Origin: Bemisia tabaci
Lineage: Eukaryota; Arthropoda; Insecta; Hemiptera; Aleyrodidae
NCBI RefSeq assembly: GCF_918797505.1
Contig: NC_092799.1
Span: 27,156,382-27,220,381 of the forward strand
Reading direction: 5' to 3'
DNA length: 64,000 nt
The notes under the pieces are model-generated. The model ran no database searches. It was not told the origin of the DNA and saw only the letters and a list, made by a program, of their open reading frames with translations. The first letter of the stretch is position 1. Every line of letters begins with the position of its first letter. Positions 24,001 through 34,107 of the stretch are shown piece by piece. The position numbers and the translations under genes are program-made.

Positions 24001-27000
24001 AGAATGCGATCAACCAATTGAAGTTGTCAGTTACAAAATAGGTGTGTGCAAAGTATCAGAAAAAGGGAAAACCTGTTCGACTACATTCAAACTGTTAGGG
24101 TACCATGCACCCACAAACACAAGTGTTGTATTGTGTCTCCCTCACTCTGGTCGGATGCATCAAATTAGGGTCCATCTTCAATTTTTAGGTTTGTATCATC
24201 TATTTTTAATGAAACTTCATCTCTTGTATGCTCTTGTACCATGTGGTATTACTTACCATTTTACACACGAAGTCGCAACAATTGTTGAAAAAAACTATTA
24301 AAAAAATCTTAAATTTAAAAAAGACAACTCTTTTAAAAAAGGGGAGAACCCGTTTTGGCTATTTTTAAGTAAAATTTACGAGCGGTAAAATTTAAGTAAA
24401 AAAGTGTTAAAAAAACTCTTAAAGTATCAATTATACTTTTTCAACACTAAAAATGTGTGAAGAAAATGTTACAAGACTACGGTGATACTTGCAGAGTTTT
24501 TTAAACACTTTATTCCTTAGAGTTTACTTAAATTTGACACCTTGTAAATGTTCCTTAAAAAAAGTAGTCAAAAAGGGTTTCCTAATACGAAAATTTTAAT
24601 GGTTTTTTTCAAGAGTTTTTGAAAAATGTTTCAAAAGGCCATTGCTACTAGGGATATTAAAATGGTATCTTGGCTCCCCCTAAATGTTTTCATATGAATT
24701 GTTTTGATTGTCGTGCACTAATTTTGTGATGTAAAAGTGTTAGTAATGATGAAGTTGGTTTGAACATTTTCAGGGTATCCAGTCGTGAATGATCCACTCT
24801 ATAATCATGAAGTTTTTGGACCATTAAAAGGCCGTGGAGGCCTGATTGGGAAAACTGACTCGGAACTTGTAAGAGATCTCATTCGGATTCACAATGCTGA
24901 GAATTGGCTGGGAGTCGATGCCGATCTCTCCATGTTAGATGAAGACTTAGGATCTCCGAACAATAAATGTAAGAATTCATCATCATTAAAAATAATTATA
25001 GCTAGCATAATCAGGACTTACAGCTAGCATAATTAGGATTTATAGCTAGCATAATTAGGATTAATACTCTGTAGTTACCTCTCTCACTAATAAAGAAAAA
25101 AAAATATTAATAATCAAGTATAGGTATCTAAAGGTACCTAGGAACAATGTAGAGAAAATACAAAATGAGCAGAACAAGAAAGCACATAAGGAATTAAACC
25201 CAAGATATTAAGGAATACAATGAAGAAAAAATAGAAATAAACAAAAATATTCTGATTTTCACAGTTTTAAATGTATCGAAATTTTTAAACTCTTTGATTA
25301 AAGAACATAAATAAATGAGAATCTTAGAGTAAAAAAAGACTTTGCACAACCGAATTCTGTAATGTATACCCAAAAATAAAACCCCCTGTTCCTTGTGCCA
25401 TTCTTTTTTATCAATAAGTACAAAACTCACAGGAAATAATTTTCCTGAGAATACATAAATTCTGCATAGGTATTTAAATGAACATTGAAAAGAAAAACAG
25501 TTTTTGTTATGGAGCCTTAATAAATTGATCTCAAGCTTTTGATCTAGAACTGTAGGTCTATGAATGTATCGTTCTATTAGTGCAATAATTGAGGGGCTTG
25601 GAGGACAAGGCACAAGGCGCTTAAGAGCAGTTTTTGCTACATCAAGAGATACGTATTGAAAGTTTCAAATTTACATGAAGCCTTACGGCAGAAAGAAAGT
25701 TTTAACTCACTTTTTGGTGCTTTAAAGTTGGATTTTAATTGTGAATTTTTCACAGAATATTTATAGTTGAGTTCATGATTATCTCGACTTTTTCAAAAAC
25801 TGCACTTATGGGCCTTGTCTTCCTAGCCCTTCAGTTCATCAACTTTCACAAAAACGAATTTTCTGGAGGGAAGTTGTTTGTTTCCTTTAATTTTTCATGT
25901 ACCCATCTTGATGTAAGGTACCTCACTATTATAATTCCAACATACAATTTTTTGTAATAAAATTTTCCAGGTTTGAGCCGAGAGCCTTCTCCATGTGAAG
26001 TCACTCCATCTTCACCTCCCTGCCTTTCTACTAGTTCAATTCCTCTCTATGCTAATAATAATAATGGTATCTGTAGCATATCAAGAAAAAAAGTAACTGT
26101 TGCCACGCAGACAGGCCATGAAGCACCGGATTTAAGTTTTGATGCAGAAAAATTGACAACGGATCCTCATTGTTATGAATGCAAAGTTAGGTATAGAGAT
26201 CCAAAGCCTCAAGACCTAGTAATGTTTCTCCATGCATGGAAATATCGGGTAAGGCATCTCAGATTGTATTTGTTCCCCTTGCTCTCTATCCAAATCGTTT
26301 CAATCCGTTTTGTGTTTTCGTGGATCCTTAGCGTTTCTAATTTGCTCCTGTTTGGATTTTTTTTTTTTTAAATTTATTAGTATCTTTACACATGTACACA
26401 AATTTGAACGTACATGTTTCCTGTTTGACTTGTGATTAAGAAATTCACAGCTGGACTTTAAAATGAAATTTCTCTCCCCATATTTTCATAGTTTATCCTC
26501 TTTTTAGCAGAATACAAAATTCTTCCATGAAATCATATATCGATTGCCAAAGTGTGAAACAACTTATCTCCGTTTATGACGTTGCAGTCTTTCCGTCATA
26601 CTTTATTTTTTCCGTGGAAAACTAGTCAACGTAATGACTTGAAAACTTCCTTGATATGTTTTCTCTGGTATCAGAATATTTTGTATAAATTACTAGCTAT
26701 TAAGTTGGCTTGTTCCTCTTTGAAAAGATTAAATAAGAGCAGACTTTACAAAACACTACAATGATGGCACGTGGTTTCACACGTCGGTTATCAATATCCA
26801 AAATACATATAATTACAGTATACTTTACGATAGACAAGAGAAAATTTAGAAACAATTCAAATTATGTTCAAGTCTAGTTTCAGCATCAATAAGCAGCTAG
26901 ATGGCCTTATCATGGCTTAGATGCTGGGGTCATGCACCACTTGGAAACATTCAGCTTAGTTCTTCTTTTCACTTATAATATTGTCACTACCCTGCTGGTA

Positions 27001-27110
27001 TCACTAACCTTATTTCTTATTTCAAATTATTTTTTCAGGGTCCTGGCTGGGCATATCAAACTGAACTTCCTGACTGGGCTAGAATTGACTGGACAGAATC
27101 TGTCGATTGA
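8919..27110 (+). CDS. RPUSD2: RNA pseudouridine synthase, RPUSD2-like (eight exons, 5' end missing)
   Basis: A spliced host gene of the RluA family, whose members isomerise uridine to pseudouridine in RNA. Exons: 8919-9040, 9960-10060, 18260-18347, 22623-22843, 23992-24188, 24774-24968, 25971-26248, 27039-27110. All borders are AG/GT and the phases agree, giving 423 codons before TGA. The order of blocks matches vertebrate RPUSD2: an S4-like region (KGRWVGEKILDVF), the lead-in VVVVNKPASIPVHPCG, the catalytic motif HRLDRLTSG with the catalytic Asp codon at 22716-22718, the motif HQIRVHLQFLG, and a C-terminal part with paired Cys (CYECKVRYRDPKPQDLVMFLH) ending in DWTESVD. The residue before HQIRVH is Met where the family usually has Thr. 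The expected N-terminus before GLRKVYPYYF is not visible. Family assignment is secure; the RNA substrate is not shown by the sequence. Confidence 0.93.
9139..9168 (+). repeat. (TCCAA)n microsatellite
   Basis: About five and a half tandem tccaa units in the intron after exon a. Confidence 0.9.
9357..9507. mobile_element. MITE family F, copy 1
   Basis: Ends gacgtatttctgtcaaacgg and the inverse ending tagaaatacgtc. A related copy is at 15442-15561. Confidence 0.75.
9960..10060 (+). CDS. RPUSD2: RPUSD2-like exon b
   Basis: Acceptor ttccaacag, donor gtatgt. It reads ERCIRSGSLTVNYERVDVDY and continues to NVVH, plus two bases (AG) of the next Arg codon. It matches the family segment that ends with the S4-like fold. 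Confidence 0.9.
10374..10879. mobile_element. Family A foldback element, complete copy
   Basis: 506 bp from atggagatgttgcatg to catgcaacatctccat; almost the whole length is one palindrome. It lies in the 8.2-kb intron. Confidence 0.85.
11258..11286 (+). repeat. C-rich low-complexity tract
   Basis: A run of C with a few G, followed by a GC-rich stretch unlike the surrounding A/T-rich DNA. Confidence 0.7.
11411..11826. mobile_element. Repeat family H, copy 1
   Basis: Begins cacactgaaaaaaaat and contains many short ggtaa/ttacc motifs in both orientations. A partial copy lies at about 36340-36660. Confidence 0.65.
11855..12154. mobile_element. Foldback element family I
   Basis: Arms of about 100 bases around actgaaaatggctcag and their inverse. 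Ends ccataggagaa / ttctcctatg. Confidence 0.75.
12495..13282. mobile_element. MITE family B, copy 4, with a nested insert
   Basis: Left end ctgccgtgctcaggaaaaac, right end tttttctttagcacggcag, but about 790 bp apart instead of 250 because another element (12632-13146) sits inside. Confidence 0.8.
12632..13146. mobile_element. Element nested in family B, ends gtagcatcg
   Basis: Inverted ends gtagcatcgcgtccatgata and its inverse (tatcatggatgcgatgctac). A tcaaattatg duplication flanks it on both sides. Inside are repeated gagcatggagtccaa motifs and a short ggttaggttaggttgg run. Confidence 0.75.
13941..14176. mobile_element. MITE family M, copy 2 (intact)
   Basis: Ends gcacagcggatcgagtc and gactcgatccactgtgc, with gagaggtcggacaaa just inside. 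Confidence 0.8.
14177..15441. other. Intron stretch without recognised element
   Basis: Contains an (AGGGGG)-like purine tract at about 15096-15119; otherwise nothing recognised. Confidence 0.5.
15442..15561. mobile_element. MITE family F, copy 2
   Basis: Ends ggacgtatttttatcaaac and gttccgtttgggagagatac followed by gtc; shorter and diverged from the 9357 copy. Confidence 0.6.
15658..15822. mobile_element. 165-bp hAT MITE (family C), copy 2
   Basis: cagtggcgtggcgtg ... cacgccacgccactg, flanked by the perfect octamer aaaccgcg at 15650-15657 and 15823-15830. Confidence 0.93.
16187..16432. mobile_element. MITE family D, copy 2, carrying family E
   Basis: Left arm agggtgtatctcgatttcc, right arm attgagatacgctcttatg. 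The family E copy at 16240-16379 is inserted in the centre. Confidence 0.7.
16240..16379. mobile_element. MITE family E, copy 2
   Basis: Same ends as the copy at 2166 (tggactgcattttgcaatt). Confidence 0.75.
16657..16994. mobile_element. Foldback element family G, copy 1
   Basis: A palindrome of about 338 bp with ends cacggagaaaaaaaactcg and its inverse. The centre is a cluster of catctgaagtacttcagatg-type inverted motifs. The second copy is at 19877-20213. Confidence 0.85.
17003..17215 (+). mobile_element. Repeat family K, copy 3
   Basis: Contains gatgttgcagacttcctg and the shared body; diverged. Confidence 0.6.
17849..18186. mobile_element. Repeat family J, copy 1
   Basis: Ends ccaagtagcatttttt and agtgctacttggg. 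The interior is dense in cgattttatcg motifs. A second copy at about 35758-35996 begins cccaagtagcatttttcaac. Confidence 0.7.
18260..18347 (+). CDS. RPUSD2: RPUSD2-like exon c
   Basis: Acceptor ttgttccag, donor gtaagt. The first base completes Arg (AG|G). It reads HEVPVTADPISIVHMDEDVV and then VVNKPASIP, the start of the catalytic domain. It lies 8.2 kb after exon b, across an intron full of MITEs. Confidence 0.92.
18532..18757. mobile_element. MITE family M, copy 3
   Basis: Ends gcagagtggattgagtcaa and ttgactcaatccactgtg; abuts a diverged family C sequence. Confidence 0.75.
18757..18912. mobile_element. Diverged family C-like element
   Basis: Shares gatatatcgattg, cgataaacagg and the gttcgcaaggaacacc centre with the 165-bp MITE, but both termini have decayed. 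Confidence 0.6.
19402..19640. mobile_element. MITE family B, copy 5
   Basis: Left arm ggaagagtgccgtatgaaca, right arm tttttcctctggacggcag. Confidence 0.65.
19877..20213. mobile_element. Foldback element family G, copy 2
   Basis: Same ends and layout as 16657-16994 (cgtgcgtggg...cccacgcacg). Confidence 0.8.
20414..20578. mobile_element. 165-bp hAT MITE (family C), copy 3
   Basis: Ends cagtggcgtggcgtg / cacgccactg-type. Target octamers gtatgtgc (20406-20413) and gtatgtgg (20579-20586). Confidence 0.9.
20600..20716. repeat. Inverted repeat around caggtcgattgttgaatcg
   Basis: Arms about 40 bases long facing each other; no further copy seen. Confidence 0.65.
21091..21343. mobile_element. MITE family B, copy 6
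   Basis: Left end ctgctgtgctaaggaagaac, right end tttttcttcagcacggcag. Confidence 0.75.
21530..21694. mobile_element. 165-bp hAT MITE (family C), copy 4
   Basis: Perfect target duplication tctctctg at 21522-21529 and 21695-21702. Confidence 0.92.
21761..21963. mobile_element. A/T-rich palindromic element, ends agggatgg
   Basis: Termini agggatggtcgaatatt and its inverse ending ccatccct. Built from repeated ttcgaatattc motifs; flanked by aaaaacg on both sides. Confidence 0.75.
22173..22343. mobile_element. hAT MITE (family C), copy 5
   Basis: 171 bp, termini cagtgcgaggcgtg / cacgccactg, imperfect octamers gtttatac and gttcatcc. The right end carries a duplicated cgccacgc. Confidence 0.8.
22623..22843 (+). 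CDS. RPUSD2: RPUSD2-like exon d (catalytic motif)
   Basis: Acceptor ttgttgtag, donor gtttgt. It begins VHPCGRYRHNTVVF and carries IHRLDRLTSGLLMF; the Asp at 22716-22718 is the presumed catalytic nucleophile. It ends ...EYVCRVEGQFP plus TG, and the split codon is completed by T of the next exon as Cys. Confidence 0.94.
22844..23991. other. RPUSD2 intron d-e
   Basis: A/T-rich intron with no exon-like ORF or recognised repeat. Confidence 0.6.
23992..24188 (+). CDS. RPUSD2: RPUSD2-like exon e
   Basis: Acceptor cttttccag, donor gtttgt. It encodes IEVVSYKIGVCKVSEKGKTC and then HSGRMHQIRVHLQFL plus G. The conserved substrate-binding motif has Met in place of the usual Thr. Confidence 0.93.
24286..24650. 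mobile_element. A/T-rich foldback sequence in RPUSD2 intron e-f
   Basis: Matching inverted segments such as gtaaaatttaagtaaaa / tttacttaaatttgacac and aaaaaggggagaaccc / aaaaagggtttcc. Boundaries are approximate. Confidence 0.5.
24774..24968 (+). CDS. RPUSD2: RPUSD2-like exon f
   Basis: Acceptor cattttcag, donor gtaaga. It completes Gly and reads YPVVNDPLYNHEVFGPLKGR and on to PNNK plus T, the last part of the catalytic domain. Confidence 0.92.
25592..25832. mobile_element. Inverted-repeat element in RPUSD2 intron f-g
   Basis: Left gggcttggaggacaaggc and right gccttgtcttcctagccctt are inverse. A solo half with gcttggagaacaaggcgc lies near 19797. Confidence 0.6.
25971..26248 (+). CDS. RPUSD2: RPUSD2-like exon g
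   Basis: Acceptor attttccag, donor gtaagg. It holds a low-complexity Ser/Pro/Asn linker and then TTDPHCYECKVRYRDPKPQD followed by LVMFLHAWKYR, the conserved RPUSD2 C-terminal module. Confidence 0.9.
26570..26790 (+). mobile_element. Repeat family K, copy 4
   Basis: Contains tgacgttgcagtctttcc and the shared body, in intron g-h. Confidence 0.6.
27039..27110 (+). CDS. RPUSD2: RPUSD2-like last exon
   Basis: Acceptor ttttttcag. It reads GPGWAYQTELPDWARIDW and then TESVD and TGA at 27108-27110. The GPGW...PDWA pattern is the typical end of RPUSD2. Confidence 0.9.
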   Translation, partial: GPGWAYQTELPDWARIDWTESVD

Positions 27111-30100
27111 TAATCAAATTTCTCACGAAAGTTGTCTTCAACAAATCAACAATTCATTGTGTTATAATGACAAGGAATGTATGCTGTCAAACATTTCCAA
27201 GTTTTTCTAAGTTAAATTTGCTTACAGGCTGGATATCATTTTGTTGATTGCAAAGTGAGCACCCTTTTTCTGTCCTCTCACCTCTTAGATTTTTTCAGAG
27301 GTTTATTTGTATGTTGTAAATCTTACAACACAATGTTTTTATTTATGTCTGCCAGATGATTGTAAGTAAAATGGGTACCATCCATCACATGAAGAAGGCA
27401 AAAATTAACATGATATTGAAATTTGCTTAATATTCCTCCAGGGTCGTTCCACGCCAAAGCAGGCCAAAATAGAGGTTTTTTTACCTAATTTAACTTGGCA
27501 TAACCCTCCACCAAGTAAAATGAGCTATTAGAATTCATGCAGATTTTGGAATTCTGCTTGGTTTATTTTTTCTAAATTTAACAACTTCAAAGTGTAATCG
27601 CGTTTACAAAGAAATTATTTTCCATTTTGTGTTGGTTATCTCACACATTCCGCTCAGTGGCATGCGTGGTTGATCTCTCTCTATAAAATGAATTACATAT
27701 TTTTACCTTTTTTTGGCATCAAACTTTAACCCAAAATTATATCAAATTTGATGAGTCATCAAAGAAATCAATGAATAATTATATCTTGCCAAAACGGTCT
27801 AAAAGAATTTAAATTTATGAATTATCGTAATGTCCCATACTTTCTTCCAGGTACAAATCCAGCTTACTAAATTGATCACTTGTTTTAGATTCTTGAGTCT
27901 TATTTCCGCAGCATGCTCTCCCCTGAAGCCATTCTTGAAACCAGTGCTAGGTTTTTAATGTCTTGTTGGACTAAGAACAAATAACAGATCACTCGTTTGG
28001 TTTGAACATGTCTTAATTTGCAATCAACAAAACTGATGGATATCAGATCAAAGGTTTATATTTGAATTCGTTTAGGTTAAGTGACATGATCAGAAGAAGA
28101 CGCAAAAATTGAATCCGGTAGTTAAACTTTTTAAAACACATTTTAAAAGTTTTTTTTAAAAAAAAAGTATCGCAGGTTATGTATCATTATAACTGGTATG
28201 ATCGTCAGCATGTTATAATGTGTAAGTTTTAACTCTTTCAATTAAGTAATAATGAGCTTTAAATTTTTGGAATGTTCAGTCTCATATTTTTTTTTAATCT
28301 TTTTAGGTCTCTTATCTTTTACGAAATTTTGCTTGTTATGTTGTAAAACCAATTTTGTTTATAATGAAAATTTTATTCGATATTTGTTCGCAAAAATTCC
28401 TTTTTTAAAGTTTAGAAATTTTTAAAGTGGGGTACTTTTTTAAATTCAGTAGAATTATTTAAATTAATTCCTCTTTTTTCCACAAATTAATAGTTGTGCT
28501 TGTAGTTTGTCATATCGCTGATACTTACTGATAGGTTTCTTTCTTTAAGAGCTTTTTACCCGATTCTTTTGTCTGTTTGTCCTTAGCAAACGATTCATAC
28601 TTATTAGCTCCAAATAGGATCCTCCAAAGTCTCAGGATGTGGACTGCAGCTGGAAGCTGCTTAGGATAACTTCATAGGATGTTCCAAGAGTTTTGTCGTC
28701 AATCCTAACTTTATTAAACAAATACAGTTAGCAAAATACGGATTCGACCTTCTTAACAAAGAGAGAATAAAAGACCTAAAATTTCAATATCTAATGAATA
28801 TTTTATATTCAATGACTTTTAAAAATTTCGTAGCAAATACTATTTAAGTTATTTTTGCTAAGCAGCAGATTATCTCCTATATGAACAATCCATCACCAAG
28901 GCTTGCTATTATTCCTGTTTCGAGGATTCCACTCTAACCATACGAACCTCAATTATCTATGCTTAAAAGTAGCTTTTGTTAACTGAGAAAGGATCTCAAA
29001 ATTCCAATTGTCCAAGAGCCCTCTCAAGAAGATGCAGGCTACAGCAGGGATTGAAAACGTGTAAGAAATTCTGCGTTTATCATGGTAAATTGTTCAATGT
29101 AGCAACGGGACTCGTCAGAATTTTTGAAATACTACTCTCAAAATCTTTATGATCAAGTTTTAGGATACATTTTTAAGCGATTTGTAGTTTTCCTTTTCTT
29201 TGCCAAAAACAGGCATTTCCTGCAATCAAAATTTAATATTATTTTTCATTACATGGGGAATTTGTTGATCAAAAAGGTTATTAAGCTCTGAGGTCTTGCA
29301 TAGGAATGAGTGATTCAACTCCCAAAATAATTTAGAATAATTAAAAGTTTTATCGAATTATTTGCAACCATACCTATTATTTATTTTTATAGTATTAATC
29401 ACCAAGTGATGAAAATAATCATTGTAAGTTGGTCTGCATTTGCGACAGAGTGAATTCGATTCACTGTGCTCGAAGTTCTCGTAGATCTAAGCGAAATTTT
29501 ACTTTTGATTGTCTGACAATTGTGCCTAAATGGGTTCCGTTCAATCAGAATCAATAATGGGACTTTGGACCCCAAAATGAATGCAAGATTTTCATTTTTC
29601 CTGCTTGCAGGTTTCATCAAAAAATCATCCTTTTCAATTTCTTTCTTTTTATCATTGATAATCAATAGTTTCTAAGCTTCTTTTCCTCCGTTTAGTTTAG
29701 TTATCCCATTCTTTGTTTTACTTTATTTGTTATTTGATTTTACTGTATGAAATATTGTGATAAATTTTTGTTAAGTGCAGCCTCTTATGGTCACTGATGA
29801 TAAATTGAATGTCAAATGTTCGTGAACTCTAGTAATTTTCCATCCTCTTACGTCCATGCTCTTAACTGACATTGCATGTTTACTTAAGTTAAGTTTTGTC
29901 AAAATTTTCTCTTCAATAATCATTATTACTGCATAGAACTTTCCTCTTGGATGAATCTTAAGATTATTTGAACAAACCTTTCAAGGAATGTGACTTATCT
30001 AACTGCAAAAGTGATAGCACAAAAATGCTCCCACCAAATTAATCTCAGTGTAGTAATTTATGAGACTATCATGGATTTGTGCATCAGGAGTTTGGACGTC

Positions 30101-31500
30101 CCTTTCTTTAGAGGCATTACTTAGAGTGATACTTTCAGTAAATGTAAAAGTAATTCTTTTTTTAAAATTTTTCTTGAACTTTTTGTTTTAAATACGCAAG
30201 ATACACCTCTCTTTATATATTTTTTTTTTTTTTTAAATGTTAATCTCAATTGTCATTTTTTATTCCCACCATCAGTTTTTCAATTTCTCAAGAGGTTTAT
30301 CTCATGAATCAATCGTTTGATGAGCTTACCAAAAAATTTATGTTGCACTCTCTTGAATATCATTTGAATTAATCATTTGTCAAAACCCAGGTACCTATCT
30401 GAGAGAAGTCTCTGAAGAATTGCTGCTAGAAATTAATTACTTCTAGAAACAGATCAATGCTTCATACAAAATTACTTTGTCCCATTAATTATAGTTTACG
30501 TAATGAAAATTTAATATTTTCTATTACTTCAGAGATAGTTATTTTTTCATCTTTATTAAATCCATTGTATTGGTGCCCTGCCGTAAGTTTTAAACCCAAC
30601 AATAGATGAGATAGCTACCATATTTTTGGGCACCTACTTCTCAAAAGACCTTTTCCAATCTTATGATTTAAGAGGAAGAAAGTATTAGAGATGTTATTCC
30701 TACAGAATAACATTTATGACGTGATAGTTAATAGCTACCAATGCAAAAAAGTAGAGTGTCCTTTAAAGTTTTTGTCTGAGTAATTTTTTTTTATATTTTA
30801 TTCTATTTTTTTGTTATAAACTATAATGAAAGTAGAACCTTTGTAAAAACCACATTTTGTAATATTTTTGCTCTTGAACCTGAACTAAAATAGCTGGTAC
30901 GTCATGATTCTGATGTACTGTTACTGTGTAAAAATGATTGTAAAGTGTGTATAGGCACCTAGCATCCTGAACCAGCAAAGCTTTGCAGGTTCCTAATTAA
31001 AGAAGAATAAAAGTTATTTTTTGTCTAAAACTTGAACCTGACTTCTTGATTTTCTTTTTCTTGACACAAAACAGCAACTTACAGGTTTTACTGTACCTAG
31101 GTGAATCCTTATGCTCACTGTTACTTTAATTACGTCTTACCTCTCAAGTTACCTTGGCATAAATCCATCGGAAAAAAACCAACATGCCTTTAACCGGCCG
31201 TCATTTTGGAAAAATTTCAGATGATGATTTCGTGTTGCCTTTTGATGAAACTTCCATTAAGACCATAGAGTCCCTGACTGCTTAGTGTTTCAAGGGATTC
31301 AGCTACACATTCATTCATGCGAAACATCTAACTATTAGCCACCTAAACTGAGAGAAAAATTAGATTTGATCGAGATTCAATTTATAGTCTGTATTAAATA
31401 ACGGAAAAAGGTTAAGAATGTTTGAGCTCATAGGTGAAACGTTAAAGATGAACTAATTTATGAGTGTCAAAATTGAAATGAAGGTTAGCAAGTGAAAAGG
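27111..31500 (+). other. Probable 3' UTR and downstream non-coding DNA of RPUSD2
   Basis: About 4.4 kb of A/T-rich sequence without a convincing ORF. Several AATAAA hexamers occur; one near 31004 precedes a T-rich stretch and is a plausible polyadenylation signal. How much is transcribed cannot be told from sequence. Confidence 0.4.
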
Positions 31501-31894
31501 GGACAAACACAATTATTTATAAATGTTTATTACAACAAAATATGATTCCACATTGGTAATCATTTTTCAGTAAAGAAAAATAAAATAAAAGCTAAAATAT
31601 TCTAAGCTTTAACAACTGCACTAAAACTTATGCAAGTAATATCTCTGAAACACATGGTTCAAAATAATTAAAAAATTAAATGAGATTAAGATTCAAAACA
31701 GTCATTACTTTGGTCAGGAATAAATGCACTTTATAATTATAATCAAAAAAGAGTACAGAGAAAAATAGCCTCCCTATCTGCTCTGATTGAAAAACAAAAC
31801 AATAGATTGCAATTGCATGAGAGCAATGTAAAAAAATATTTATTGATGACAGCTTTTGCAAAGCAAGCAGTGAACATTACAATGAACCAGTTGA

Positions 31895-32190
31895 CAAGGT
31901 GCGAATTGAAGCATTATGCTATATCGACGGTGCAAGTCGGCAATCACATAACTCGTTTGCGGTGTCTGAAAATCTCCGCAACTATGTTATTTTTTCTAAG
32001 GAGAACAAATGGACATGATTCCTTGAAGTTTTTGCAGAATTTTCCTCGCACATGGAAGAAAAATCACGGAAGTTTTAAAGAATTACCGTTGAGTAGTTTT
32101 CCGTTTAAAAAATAAAGTATGACAGGAAGTCTGCGACGTCGCAAACCGAGTTATGTGATTGCAGACTTTCACTGTAGATATGTTCTTCAT
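31895..32190 (-). mobile_element. Repeat family K, copy 5 (reverse orientation)
   Basis: Reads as the reverse complement of the other K copies, ending with the inverse of gcagacttcctgtcatactt. It is the longest copy and shows the full left end. Confidence 0.7.
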
Positions 32191-32538
32191 CAAAACTTCT
32201 TGTGAAATACGATTTGTGTAGAAGAAATTACTGAGAGTAATTCCTATTGAAAATATTAACACTTTTTTAATAAATCTTCAACGTTTTTCAATAAAGCTTT
32301 CCACTTAAAAAAAAACCATGATCTTCTTAAGTTAAATCGCACACTGAACATTACTGTGCCAGTCTTTGCAATATGAATAAACAACCAGTGCCGGGCTGGT
32401 CCGATAAATCATAAAAAATTTTAGTTTGTTCTTTTTGCTTATTTAAATAGAATGAAAGGTTTAATACTTGGTCATCTCTTTTTACTCGGCTTAAAATATC
32501 TTTTATTTCTTTTTAAAATGCTTGTATAAAACCTGTAT

Positions 32539-33038
32539 NNNNNNNNNNNNNNNNNNNNNNNNNNNNNNNNNNNNNNNNNNNNNNNNNNNNNNNNNNNNNN
32601 NNNNNNNNNNNNNNNNNNNNNNNNNNNNNNNNNNNNNNNNNNNNNNNNNNNNNNNNNNNNNNNNNNNNNNNNNNNNNNNNNNNNNNNNNNNNNNNNNNNN
32701 NNNNNNNNNNNNNNNNNNNNNNNNNNNNNNNNNNNNNNNNNNNNNNNNNNNNNNNNNNNNNNNNNNNNNNNNNNNNNNNNNNNNNNNNNNNNNNNNNNNN
32801 NNNNNNNNNNNNNNNNNNNNNNNNNNNNNNNNNNNNNNNNNNNNNNNNNNNNNNNNNNNNNNNNNNNNNNNNNNNNNNNNNNNNNNNNNNNNNNNNNNNN
32901 NNNNNNNNNNNNNNNNNNNNNNNNNNNNNNNNNNNNNNNNNNNNNNNNNNNNNNNNNNNNNNNNNNNNNNNNNNNNNNNNNNNNNNNNNNNNNNNNNNNN
33001 NNNNNNNNNNNNNNNNNNNNNNNNNNNNNNNNNNNNNN
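32539..33038. other. Assembly gap
   Basis: 500 consecutive N, probably a scaffold join of nominal size. It cuts the LINE ORF1 that follows. Confidence 0.99.
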
Positions 33039-33039
33039 G

Positions 33040-33855
33040 ACTGCTGGTGAAACGAGCAAATCCCCTCTCGTATCTAAACAACAGATAGATTTAACCTACA
33101 AACTCGAGGAAGCAGTTATGGAGTGCCTCTCAGAGAATGCCGTAATTAGTAAATTTGCCGATTCCATAACGGAAAAAGTAAAAAAAGATCTAATTGAGAC
33201 CCTAAAACTTATCATAAGTGATCAACTTACTGCGGTCAAAGAGGATTCTAACTCGCGTATCGAACTATTTGAACAAGAAACGTTGGAAAAATTGGACAAG
33301 CAAGAACAATACCTCCTCAGAAATGCAGTGCGCGTTTTCGGCATTGAAGAAACAAAAAATGAAAATACGGACAAATTGGTCATTGATCTTTTCCATGATA
33401 AGTTAGCAGTGCAAGTGCCTACCGATGCAATAAGCCAGTCATATCGCGTGGGGCGAAGGCGTAACGACAAGAAACCTAGGCCGATCATAGTGAAATTCAT
33501 CTCTTACAAACATCGATGTTCAGTTTACCAGAAGAAAAAGCTTCTCAAGGGAACAAAGCTATCAATCAAGGAAGATCTCACAGCCCGACGGGCTCGGCTG
33601 TTGCAGCTAACAACTGATAAAGTTGGACTTGGTAATGCGTGGACAATCGACGGCCGAGTCATGATATCACTGAATGGGAAAAAAAAGCATATCCACTCCG
33701 TTGGCGATCTAGATAATATCCCGACCTCCCGCCAACCCAGTGAGAAGGCCCGAGATAGAACCACCCTCGAACATCCGGGCGACAAGGATCAAGAAACAGA
33801 AACAGAGTCAGACGACGACACGCTAACGGATCCATTAGAGGCCAAGGATACATAA
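33040..33855 (+). CDS. LINE ORF1 protein (5' part lost in the gap)
   Basis: The frame is open from the gap edge, so the ATG at 33118 need not be the true start. It encodes over 260 residues with a coiled-coil-like N-terminal part (ADSITEKVKKDLIETL, then LEKLDKQEQYLLRNAVRVFG), the RRM-like core typical of insect LINE ORF1 proteins (LLRNAVRVFGI, SYRVGRR, KPRPIIVKF), the segment LLKGTKLSIKEDL, and an acidic tail. Such proteins bind the element's RNA. The expected ORF2 does not follow; only reverse-transcriptase debris is found from 34108. It is therefore a partial element. Confidence 0.8.
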   Translation, partial: TAGETSKSPLVSKQQIDLTYKLEEAVMECLSENAVISKFADSITEKVKKDLIETLKLIISDQLTAVKEDSNSRIELFEQETLEKLDKQEQYLLRNAVRVFGIEETKNENTDKLVIDLFHDKLAVQVPTDAISQSYRVGRRRNDKKPRPIIVKFISYKHRCSVYQKKKLLKGTKLSIKEDLTARRARLLQLTTDKVGLGNAWTIDGRVMISLNGKKKHIHSVGDLDNIPTSRQPSEKARDRTTLEHPGDKDQETETESDDDTLTDPLEAKDT

Positions 33856-34107
33856 GCAAATAAGATGTACCTATATGTATATACTCTTTTTACTAATTTG
33901 ACATTTATATGTTAATGTAAATGCAGCGCACACTAGGCAGTGTTTGTAGCATTAGGCACTTAAAATCATCCGCTATCTCTCATCAGACAGCCGCGAATCA
34001 GTTATAAGAGAGTAAAAAAAAAAATAAACCCCGTTTTATCCTTTTGAATACACGCCTTATTATTCTTTAACTTCCCCAAATTCTAAATACATATAAAAAA
34101 TATATAT

